Assembly (NCBI GenBank): GCA_015665455.1
Contig: JADFAD010000001.1
Location: 372,001-436,000, forward strand
DNA from: Oceanospirillaceae bacterium
GTDB lineage: Bacteria > Pseudomonadota > Gammaproteobacteria > Pseudomonadales > Litoribrevibacteraceae
Length of the DNA stretch: 64,000 bases
Reading direction: 5' to 3'
The notes beneath the pieces were generated by a model that saw only the letters and a program-made list of their open reading frames with translations, was not told the origin of the DNA and searched no databases. A program made the position numbers and the translations under genes. This document shows, piece by piece, positions 30,236 through 37,627 of the stretch. The stretch's first letter is position 1, and the number at the start of each line of letters is the position of its first letter.

Positions 30236-30407
30236 TGTTTTAAACAGTCATTCAGCAACAATACCTTTTCGTAAGGGTACATGTGTCTTTGTAAACTTTG
30301 GTATCGTCTGGTTAGCTTAGTTTTCCCTGCAAACTGGATCACAGTTCGTTTTAATTTAAAAACTAAACTGTCAGTTATCAGGTTAAAACAAGTTAGAGGA
30401 TTTTCCC

Positions 30408-31424
30408 ATGAACTCAGCGAACGATCATATGCCAACAGTTGAAGCGATTCTTTTATTTAAAGGTGCTCAAGTAGTTGAGCAGATGTTGTATTCTGAATTT
30501 GAAGGTGTCTTAGATCATGTGTCTAATTTGCCTGATTATGCAGATGAGCGAGTTAAAGGTTGCTATGTTCGTGTGAACCCTGACTTGTCCATTTCGGGTG
30601 TGGTTTTTTTCTGCATAGACTTTGATGATTATGGTTATGCCGATCGATCTTGGAGTCTTCCTCTGCGTAGGATGATTGGGATAGCAGGTTTGGGACCAGA
30701 TTTAGGCGCGGGGCCGATTCAATTGGTTTGTCGGACTCGTTGCCCTCAACCCGAATTAAGAGAAGAGTTTTGGGATCCTTCAATTCAGCCTGGCATGAAT
30801 CATTTTCAGATATTAAAGCAAGCTGTATTGCAAAATGAGCTGAATATTAATGACCAATTAGCTTTATCCCAGAGCAATACAATGGGGTGTATTGATATTC
30901 CTGTTGTTACCTCTGAGGAGGACGAAGCTCGAAATCGAAGAGATAAATTGGCTGAGGTGATTAAAAACCAGCGCTTTAGAATAGAAGCCTTGAATAATGA
31001 ATACGAAGACAAGGTTAATGAACTCACTCGAGCTCGAAGACACGATCAAATACAGTTTAATGAAAAGAAGCGACTTTTTGCTCAAAAATTTGAACAATTA
31101 AAGGTTAAGTACTTAAAACGTGATGAACAAATGTCGAATGCAGTCTCAATTATTGCTCGTTTACTTGGTATTGATGACCCTGAGGTTATTAAGGCCCATT
31201 TAGAGGATTTACGTGCGGTTGGTAATTTAGCAGATCTGTCTATAGGCGATACTAACTCCGAACAGATGGAGTTAATACAGACAAAGGCAGAGAACTATTT
31301 ATTAACTCAGCAGCTGGTACAGCTTAAAAGGGCTTGTTCAGTTATGAATCAGAAGTTGAGGGTTCATGAAGAGGCCAATATGGAGCCGTTGGTGCCGATA
31401 GATGATTCTAAAAAAGTGGGCTAG
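30408..31424 (+). CDS. Unknown protein with C-terminal coiled coil
   Basis: I do not recognise a characterised family, though proteins like this sit near nadK-type clusters in related marine bacteria. Residues 1-150 look like a compact mixed fold (VEAILLFKGAQVVEQMLY; CYVRVNPDLSISGVVFFCIDF). Residues about 170-245 are a strongly charged coiled coil (DKLAEVIKNQRFRIEALNNEYED, in parts), and another helical stretch covers 285-325. There is no signal peptide or membrane segment, so it is cytoplasmic, 338 aa. ATG 30408 has GAGGA upstream. It stands between two terminators, so it is its own unit. Structural or partition-type roles are possible but unsupported. Confidence 0.8.
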   Translation: MNSANDHMPTVEAILLFKGAQVVEQMLYSEFEGVLDHVSNLPDYADERVKGCYVRVNPDLSISGVVFFCIDFDDYGYADRSWSLPLRRMIGIAGLGPDLGAGPIQLVCRTRCPQPELREEFWDPSIQPGMNHFQILKQAVLQNELNINDQLALSQSNTMGCIDIPVVTSEEDEARNRRDKLAEVIKNQRFRIEALNNEYEDKVNELTRARRHDQIQFNEKKRLFAQKFEQLKVKYLKRDEQMSNAVSIIARLLGIDDPEVIKAHLEDLRAVGNLADLSIGDTNSEQMELIQTKAENYLLTQQLVQLKRACSVMNQKLRVHEEANMEPLVPIDDSKKVG

Positions 31425-31450
31425 TACCAGTTACTTGTAGCAATCTTAAG

Positions 31451-31487
31451 GCCTCAGATTACAATGGTGTGATCTGAGGCTTTTTTT
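31451..31487 (+). terminator. Terminator after the coiled-coil gene
   Basis: Hairpin gcctcagat / atctgaggc followed by a T7 run. It ends only about 10 bp before the next start codon. Confidence 0.88.
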
Positions 31488-31496
31488 ATTGTAAAT

Positions 31497-32504
31497 ATGA
31501 CTTTGAACAAAACGTCTTTATTTACAGGTGATCTTTCCTTACCTGTAGAAGTTACCCAAACGGATTGGGCGACAAAGGCCGGTATTGAACTGCATTGCTT
31601 AAGGTTGGATTTAACTGACCTGGCGGTATCTGGAAATAAGTGGTTTAAGCTTGCTCGAAATATTCAGCTTGCTAAGCAACAGGGGCATTCCCAGTTGCTG
31701 ACCTTTGGTGGTGCTTTTTCAAATCATATTTTATCTACTGCTTATGAATGCTCTAGACAAGGTATTGCTTCGGTAGGGGTGATAAGAGGAGAGGAGCTTA
31801 ATGCTGACTCGAATCCTATGCTTAAACTTGCTGCTGAAGCCGGTATGCAACTTCATTTCGTCCCAAGAGCGCGTTATAGAAACAAATACGACGATGAAAG
31901 TATTGCATTGTATAAATCGCATTTTGGTGAGTTTTATATTGTTCCTGAAGGTGGAAGCAATCAAGAAGGCGTTGAAGGCTGTGAAGCGATTGCTGGGTTT
32001 ATTCTGAATAAAGAGTATCCGTTTGATGAGGTCTTTTTAGCTTGCGGGACGAGTGCAACCTGCGCTGGAGTGATTCGTGGGCTTAGTAATGAGAAACGAA
32101 AAAGGCCAAATCAGGCTTATCCGAGAGTTCATGGTGTTTCGATGTTTCCTCCGTCGAACAAGGAGAGCCACAGCAGTTGGATGAAGCCTGAATTAGAACG
32201 ATTTCTGAATGGTGTTGATTATCCATACGAGCTCCATGAGACCCGTGATTTACCCGCCTATGGTAAATTAACGGAAGATTTAAAATGTTTTATTTCTGAT
32301 TTTTATCTGCAGACATCGATATTGTTGGATCCTATTTACACGGGAAAAATGCTGTATTACGTAAAACAGCTCTGTGAAAAGAATGTTATTTTACCCTCGA
32401 GTAAAGTGCTATTTATTCATACGGGAGGCCTTCATGGTTGGTTGGGCTTTGATAGCCCAGCCCAGTTATCAGGAACAATAAAAAATCGCTTATCTTCTTT
32501 GTAG
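31497..32504 (+). CDS. PLP-dependent D-cysteine desulfhydrase / ACC deaminase family enzyme
   Basis: Fold-type II PLP enzyme of the 1-aminocyclopropane-1-carboxylate deaminase / D-cysteine desulfhydrase family, which releases ammonia from small amino acids. The PLP Lys lies in SGNKWFKLARN (about residues 43-53). The substrate loop is TFGGAFSNHILSTAYE, and a phosphate-binding GTSATCAGVIRG and C-terminal IHTGGLHGWLGF follow. The sequence alone does not decide between D-Cys and ACC. Length 335 aa. ATG 31497 has no visible Shine-Dalgarno and follows a terminator by about 10 bp. The 3' end overlaps the convergent DUF1853 gene by 73 bp. Confidence 0.87.
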   Translation: MTLNKTSLFTGDLSLPVEVTQTDWATKAGIELHCLRLDLTDLAVSGNKWFKLARNIQLAKQQGHSQLLTFGGAFSNHILSTAYECSRQGIASVGVIRGEELNADSNPMLKLAAEAGMQLHFVPRARYRNKYDDESIALYKSHFGEFYIVPEGGSNQEGVEGCEAIAGFILNKEYPFDEVFLACGTSATCAGVIRGLSNEKRKRPNQAYPRVHGVSMFPPSNKESHSSWMKPELERFLNGVDYPYELHETRDLPAYGKLTEDLKCFISDFYLQTSILLDPIYTGKMLYYVKQLCEKNVILPSSKVLFIHTGGLHGWLGFDSPAQLSGTIKNRLSSL

Positions 32505-33412
32505 AATTCTTTTTCTTCTGTGAACTCTATTATGGGGATAGCTGATACTAAAATCGGCCGTTTCCACTCTTTGATTATTCTTCGTGCTTCTGTGGGTAGG
32601 TCGTTAGAGGACCAAAAGTTATTGTCTTCTGACTTGTGATAAGGGCCTAGCCAATAAGGTTTTTTCGGTACAACGTACTTATGTGTTGTGCTTAAGTAAG
32701 ACTTTATGTCTGACAGCTTATGCCAGTGGTTACTTTCTTGGGTATTGTTTGAAATTGATAGGTTTAGGTTCTCTTTAGGGTTACGAAATAAATAACCTAA
32801 TAGCATGACTGATTTTCGGGTCGGCTGGGGCAGGTCTTGTTCTCTTGCTAGGTCTTTAAAGGCTTCTGAATCTGATATTGCGGTTTGATGATTGATTAAA
32901 TGATTGCTTTTGAGATCCAGTCGATCCTTTATCATAGGGCCAAGCCAGTGTTTAAAGGGGTGGTTGATTGAACTCCATTGACTTGAACCTAAGTAATATT
33001 TGATGGCCACTTCTAGATGCGTTATTTCGCCAGTGTTCATGTTTTTATAGAGAAAATCTATTTCTCCTAATGTCTTCCCATTCTGGTGGAGTTGTAAATG
33101 TTCAGCTATTAATTCGAATTCAGGGTATTCATTGAGCAAAAAGCTTATTAGAGCTTCAAAATAGAAGCCAATCCGGCTTGATGCTCTGTCTGATATATAC
33201 TCAATAAACCTTGTTGGTTCGTTATTGAGCATTTGTAATCTTTCAACCCAATTGTTTGGGTGGCTTTTTGACGGTGCGCATGGGAGAGAGATAACGTTCT
33301 TTGAGCAAAAATTTTCAATGTTTTGATCCAAATTTTCGTTCAGTAAATTTGATTGCTGGAGTAGCCAGCAAAAATCAGCAACGTATTGATGTGAGAAATT
33401 TAAGTTAAACAA
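32432..33412 (-). CDS. DUF1853 family protein
   Basis: Uncharacterised family. Seen: RIGFYFEALISFLLNEYPEF, then LQLHQNGKTLGEIDFLYKN and THLEVAIKYYLG. The E-I-D ... E-V-A-I-K spacing resembles the core of PD-(D/E)XK nuclease-like folds, to which I believe the family has been linked; nuclease activity is inference. 326 aa, cytoplasmic, no signal peptide. It is divergent from nadK (125 bp apart) and overlaps the end of the PLP enzyme gene by 73 bp, convergently. The neighbourhood with nadK recurs in Pseudomonas-like genomes. Confidence 0.82.
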   Translation of the reverse strand: MFNLNFSHQYVADFCWLLQQSNLLNENLDQNIENFCSKNVISLPCAPSKSHPNNWVERLQMLNNEPTRFIEYISDRASSRIGFYFEALISFLLNEYPEFELIAEHLQLHQNGKTLGEIDFLYKNMNTGEITHLEVAIKYYLGSSQWSSINHPFKHWLGPMIKDRLDLKSNHLINHQTAISDSEAFKDLAREQDLPQPTRKSVMLLGYLFRNPKENLNLSISNNTQESNHWHKLSDIKSYLSTTHKYVVPKKPYWLGPYHKSEDNNFWSSNDLPTEARRIIKEWKRPILVSAIPIIEFTEEKEFYKEDKRFFIVPDNWAGLSKPNQP

Positions 33413-33537
33413 ATTGATGTCGACCTAAAAAGAATACTATTGATAGCGACTCTTGGTTGTTCAAGTCTTTTTAAAAGAGTAGCATGCCAAGTAAGTGAAA
33501 ATTAATGTAAATTTGAAAAGAAGCTAGTTTAATCATC

Positions 33538-34422
33538 ATGGATCAATTTAGAAATATCGGCATTATTGGCCGAATTGGTAGTGCAAAAGTTGTTGAGACA
33601 ATTCGTCGTTTGATGAAGTTTTTTGATGAACATGCAATGAATGTGATTTTAGAGGATCGCATTGCTGAAGTTATTCCTGGTCATAATCGCCAAGTGGGCC
33701 GTTCACAAATGTTAGGTGAAATGTGCGACTTGGTTATTGTGGTTGGTGGTGATGGCAGTTTACTTGGTGGCGCTCGAAAACTTGCCAAGTACGGTGTTCC
33801 CGTATTAGGAATTAACCGAGGTAAGCTGGGTTTCTTGACGGATATATCTCCTGACGAACACATGGAAGAAAAAATCGAAGAGGTGTTAGAAGGGCGTTAT
33901 ATTACTGAAAGTCGATTCTTACTTGATGCTCAAGTTAGACGTGGTGGCCAGCCAGTCGCTACGTTATCAAGTTTAAACGACGTTGTTTTACACCCAGGTA
34001 AAGCAACTACCATGATTGAGTTTGATTTGTATATTGAAGGTAAGTTTGTTTACGTTCAAAAATCAGATGGATTGATTGTATCAACACCGACAGGTTCTAC
34101 TGCCTATTCTCTTTCGGGTGGGGGCCCAATCATGCATCCTAAGCTGGACGCAATCGTGTTGGTGCCAATGTTTCCACATACATTAAGTAGTCGACCGATC
34201 GTGGTGGATGGAAACAGTGAAATCAAGCTAATTGTCTCTGAAAATAATAAAACTTACCCTCACATTAGTTGTGATGGGCAGGAGTCATTCACTTTGGCGC
34301 CAGGGGATATGATTTATATTCATAAAAAACCTCAAAAGCTGAAGTTAATACATCCGTTGGATCATGATTTTTATCAAACTTGCCGTGATAAATTAGGATG
34401 GCAGACTCAAAGGGGCGTGTAG
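33538..34422 (+). CDS. nadK: NAD kinase
   Basis: Phosphorylates NAD to NADP with ATP. The catalytic GGDGSLLGGAR is near residue 70. GINRGKLGFLTDISPDE, the NAD-binding DGLIVSTPTGSTAYSLSGGGPI (read in parts) and the terminal SSRPIVVDG motif are all present. Length 294 aa, typical. It heads a six-gene rightward run (nadK, metallophosphoesterase, rhomboid, yeaC, DUF2797, pepN) with gaps or overlaps below 70 bp, an order I know from Pseudomonas. Confidence 0.96.
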   Translation: MDQFRNIGIIGRIGSAKVVETIRRLMKFFDEHAMNVILEDRIAEVIPGHNRQVGRSQMLGEMCDLVIVVGGDGSLLGGARKLAKYGVPVLGINRGKLGFLTDISPDEHMEEKIEEVLEGRYITESRFLLDAQVRRGGQPVATLSSLNDVVLHPGKATTMIEFDLYIEGKFVYVQKSDGLIVSTPTGSTAYSLSGGGPIMHPKLDAIVLVPMFPHTLSSRPIVVDGNSEIKLIVSENNKTYPHISCDGQESFTLAPGDMIYIHKKPQKLKLIHPLDHDFYQTCRDKLGWQTQRGV

Positions 34423-34424
34423 TA

Positions 34425-35438
34425 ATGGACAGCAACCCGACCTTGAAAGGCTATGATGTAATTGGTGACATTCACGGCTGCTCTGAAGCACTTGAACGAT
34501 TGCTGGTTAAGCTGGGCTATGACAAGGTAGATGGTGTTTATGCTCATCCAGAACGACAGGCTGTCTTTGTGGGTGATATTATTGATCGTGGGCCTCATAT
34601 TCGAAGGGCTGCATGGTTGGTTCATGATATGGTGAAGGCTGGAAATGCACATATTTCCATGGGAAATCATGAATATAATGCCATTGCGTATATGACTGCG
34701 TTAACGGATGGATCTGATCAAGAGTACTTGAGAGAGCACAACCAAAGACACACTCGTATCATGCGGGAAACTTTAGACCAGTTTTCAAATTACCAAGAAG
34801 AATGGCAATATTTGATAAGTTGGTTTTTGACCATTCCTATATTTCTTGAATTACCTGGTTTTCGAGTCGTTCATGCCTGTTGGGATGACGCTTTGATTCA
34901 GGAATTTAAAGCTCGTAGAAACTCCAATCAGATAGATATGGATTTCTTAGTGGCCTCTTCAAATCTGGATTCTTTTGAATTTCAGGTTATGGATCGCTTG
35001 CTGCGCGGCACTAACCTAAAGCTGCCCAATGGGATGAGCATAGAAGGAAAGGACGGGTACGTTCGACAGTTCTTTAGAACTAAGTTTTGGTCCAATGACC
35101 CTGATATTTATCAAGATATCGTCTTTCAGCCTGATCCTTTACCGGTAGAAATTGCTCAAAAGCAACTAACGAAGGAAGATCGAGATAAGCTGCTTTCGTA
35201 CAGAGAAGATGCACCTCCTTTATTCTTTGGACATTACTGGAGAGTAGGCAAGCCTGAGTGCATTAAACCAAACCTCGCGTGTTTGGATTACAGTGCAGTC
35301 AAATACGGGAAATTGGTCGCTTATCGTTTTGATGGCGAAGCCAATCTGAGCGATGATAAGTATGTTTTCATCGATGTGAATCCTCAAGAGTTTCCAGTTT
35401 CAGACAGCCAAGGGGTAGAAGACCTGAGTCGTGTTTAA
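34425..35438 (+). CDS. Calcineurin-like metallophosphoesterase
   Basis: Predicted phosphatase or phosphodiesterase of the Ser/Thr protein phosphatase-like group. The metal-binding motifs are visible: GDIHGC (N-terminus), GDIIDRG and GNHE, with a late FGHYW His. ApaH/PrpE-like proteins share these, but this 337-aa protein has a longer C-terminus, so the substrate is unknown. I chose ATG 34425, 2 bp after the nadK stop and preceded by AAAGGGG. An in-frame ATG at 34398 lies inside nadK. It overlaps the rhomboid gene by 8 bp. Confidence 0.88.
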   Translation: MDSNPTLKGYDVIGDIHGCSEALERLLVKLGYDKVDGVYAHPERQAVFVGDIIDRGPHIRRAAWLVHDMVKAGNAHISMGNHEYNAIAYMTALTDGSDQEYLREHNQRHTRIMRETLDQFSNYQEEWQYLISWFLTIPIFLELPGFRVVHACWDDALIQEFKARRNSNQIDMDFLVASSNLDSFEFQVMDRLLRGTNLKLPNGMSIEGKDGYVRQFFRTKFWSNDPDIYQDIVFQPDPLPVEIAQKQLTKEDRDKLLSYREDAPPLFFGHYWRVGKPECIKPNLACLDYSAVKYGKLVAYRFDGEANLSDDKYVFIDVNPQEFPVSDSQGVEDLSRV

Positions 35439-36285
35439 ATTTGGAGAGACGGAATCACCAGAGATAATTTCTGAGATCAGCAGCCGCCTTTGGAAGGCAA
35501 AAATACCTCATCAGGTGGTACAAAAGGCTTCGGATGGTGAAAGCAAATCATTGTCTGAAATTTGGTTGGTGAGAGAACAAGACCTTTCTTTAGCTGCTGA
35601 GCTTTTGAGAAACCCAGAGAGCAGTCTCGACGTTGCGCCTCAAGCACAAGTTCCCATTGTTGAATCTCTTAAATACGCCAAGTTAACTTGGATATTTGTA
35701 ATCGCTTGCGTACTCGTCTCGATCGTGACCGGTTTAGGCGCGAATACAGAAATATTGGCGTACTTCTCTATTGTTCCGATCGAGGTGCGTGGTGATAGTC
35801 TGTATGCCGCGACACTTGATTATGCCATGGCAGAAGGTCAGGTATGGCGGCTGTTTACGCCAGCGCTGCTGCATCTGAGTATGTTGCATTTGATCTTTAA
35901 TATGCTGTGGTTATGGGAGTTTGGTCGACGGATTGAACAACTCGATGGCAAACTTAGAATTCTTCTTATTATCGTAGCGTCAGCCGTCGCATCGAATCTT
36001 GGCCAATATTATTCTGGAAGCGTCCTGTTTGGCGGGATGTCTGGCGTAATTTATGCCTTATTAGGTTATATGGTGGTATTCGATAGATTCACCCAAGAAG
36101 CTAGGTATCAATTACCGACAGGCATTGTTGTTTTTATGCTGGTTTGGCTCGTTCTAGGGTATACACAATTTACAGAGATCATAGGTTTGGGGAAAATAGC
36201 AAATGCAGCTCATACTGTAGGTTTAATCTCTGGTGTTTTGTTAGCTCTTCTGTCCGCTTTGTTGTTCAAACCTGCCAAGGAATAG
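35431..36285 (+). CDS. Rhomboid family intramembrane serine protease
   Basis: Cleaves membrane proteins within the bilayer. A soluble N-terminal domain (about 1-85) like that of GlpG is followed by six or seven hydrophobic segments. The catalytic Ser is in GGMSGVIYALLGY and the His in ANAAHTVGLISG. The first-loop motif WRLFTPALLHLSMLHLIFNM, with its HxxxN, is typical. Starts at GTG 35431, inside the end of the preceding gene (8-bp overlap, translational coupling). 284 aa. It resembles GlpG in layout, but without glpEGR neighbours I give no symbol. Confidence 0.9.
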   Translation: MFKFGETESPEIISEISSRLWKAKIPHQVVQKASDGESKSLSEIWLVREQDLSLAAELLRNPESSLDVAPQAQVPIVESLKYAKLTWIFVIACVLVSIVTGLGANTEILAYFSIVPIEVRGDSLYAATLDYAMAEGQVWRLFTPALLHLSMLHLIFNMLWLWEFGRRIEQLDGKLRILLIIVASAVASNLGQYYSGSVLFGGMSGVIYALLGYMVVFDRFTQEARYQLPTGIVVFMLVWLVLGYTQFTEIIGLGKIANAAHTVGLISGVLLALLSALLFKPAKE

Positions 36286-36343
36286 CTTTCTTAAGTCTCC
36301 GAGAATACAATGTCGCACCTATTTGTTTTATTGGACTGAAGTG

Positions 36344-36622
36344 ATGACCTTAGACGACCTGATTAAAGCGATTAATCCTGAAATCTACCAAAATCTTAAA
36401 ACTGCTGTTGAGCTAGGGAAATGGCAAACAGGCCAACGTTTGTCCAAGGAACAGGTATCAACATGTATGCAGGCAATCATGTATTACGAGTCAACGAATA
36501 ATCTGCCTGACTCAGAGCGTCTTGGTTATGTTGGACGAGAAAATTTACCTGCTCATAAGAAAAAACGAGCAGAGGAAGAAGAACAGCTTAAGCGTTCAAT
36601 AGCTGTACAACAATTGCACTGA
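36344..36622 (+). CDS. YeaC family protein (DUF1315)
   Basis: Small conserved protein of unknown function. The family pattern is clear: LDDLIKAINPEIYQNLKTAVELGKWQTGQ (in parts), then CMQAIMYYE and the E-x-x-GYV segment. The highly charged C-terminus (KKKRAEEEEQLKR) suggests nucleic-acid or ribosome contact, which is inference. Start at ATG 36344 (MTLDDLI) gives 92 aa; a longer frame from 36323 lacks family similarity. Sits 58 bp after the rhomboid gene and 26 bp before the DUF2797 gene. Confidence 0.88.
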   Translation: MTLDDLIKAINPEIYQNLKTAVELGKWQTGQRLSKEQVSTCMQAIMYYESTNNLPDSERLGYVGRENLPAHKKKRAEEEEQLKRSIAVQQLH

Positions 36623-36648
36623 TTTTTACGGTTTAGGTTTTTAGTTTT

Positions 36649-37563
36649 ATGCAAAGTGATTTGTTCGATATCGATGGCGCTTCTCCGACAGATGCGTCTC
36701 AAAGTGCTTCATTAGATACGTTCGAAGAGTCCTCTCTCGAAGGCTTGGTTTTTGATGGGAATATGTCAAAAATGCGGGTTCAGCTGACAAAGCCTGTTAC
36801 CTATTCTATTGGTAACTTAAAGGTTAATTCGTTAATTGGAACTCGAATCAAGCTGATATTTAAAGGGGCTATTGAATGTATTTCTTGTGGCGCCCAGACG
36901 AACAAAAGCTTTAGTCAGGGCTATTGCTATCGTTGTTTTACGACGAAGGCGTCGTGTGACAGTTGCATCATGTCCCCTGAGAAATGTCATTTTGATAAGA
37001 ATACGTGTCGTGAACCTGATTGGGGTGAGCGCTTCTGTATGCAATCCCATTACGTTTATTTAGCGAATTCTTCAGGTGTGAAAGTCGGTATCACTCGCGG
37101 TACTCAAATCCCTGTTCGCTGGATTGATCAGGGCGCAGGCCAAGCGTTACCTATTTTTAGAACCAATAACAGGCACTTATCAGGGCTTGTTGAAGTGGTA
37201 ATGAAGCAACATGTCGCAGATAAAACAAACTGGCGAACGATGTTAAAAGGCGAGCCAGATTCTTTGGATTTAAATGCTGTTAGAGATCGTCTATTTGAAG
37301 AAACTAAAGACGAACTAAAAGCGTTAACTGAGCGATATGGGGTGAGTAGTTTACAGCCTCTTTTTCATGCAGATGTTGTCGATATTCACTATCCAGTGGA
37401 AAATTATTTGGAAAAAATATCTTCTTATAACTTTGATAAAAACCCTGTTGTTGAAGGGAAACTGGAAGGTATTAAAGGGCAGTATTTGATATTTGATTCA
37501 GGCGTAATAAATCTTCGTAGGTTCACGGGATATCACATTTCAATTGAAGTACTAGAAAAATAA
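36649..37563 (+). CDS. DUF2797 family protein, Cys-rich, GIY-YIG-like segment
   Basis: Function unknown. A central Cys cluster (CISC, CYRC, CDSC, then three more single Cys) at about residues 82-130 looks like one or two zinc sites. It is followed by SHYVYLANSSGVKVGITR, which resembles the first strands and helix of a GIY-YIG nuclease domain. Residues 245-304 form a small C-terminal beta-rich part. 304 aa, no signal peptide. Conserved neighbour of pepN and yeaC in Pseudomonas-like genomes, so probably the same transcript. Whether it cuts nucleic acid is unknown. Confidence 0.85.
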   Translation: MQSDLFDIDGASPTDASQSASLDTFEESSLEGLVFDGNMSKMRVQLTKPVTYSIGNLKVNSLIGTRIKLIFKGAIECISCGAQTNKSFSQGYCYRCFTTKASCDSCIMSPEKCHFDKNTCREPDWGERFCMQSHYVYLANSSGVKVGITRGTQIPVRWIDQGAGQALPIFRTNNRHLSGLVEVVMKQHVADKTNWRTMLKGEPDSLDLNAVRDRLFEETKDELKALTERYGVSSLQPLFHADVVDIHYPVENYLEKISSYNFDKNPVVEGKLEGIKGQYLIFDSGVINLRRFTGYHISIEVLEK

Positions 37564-37627
37564 TAGAAACTCATTATATTTTTGCGCGCCTCACCTTATT
37601 AGAGGCGGCTATTTGGGAGAAGGCTAC

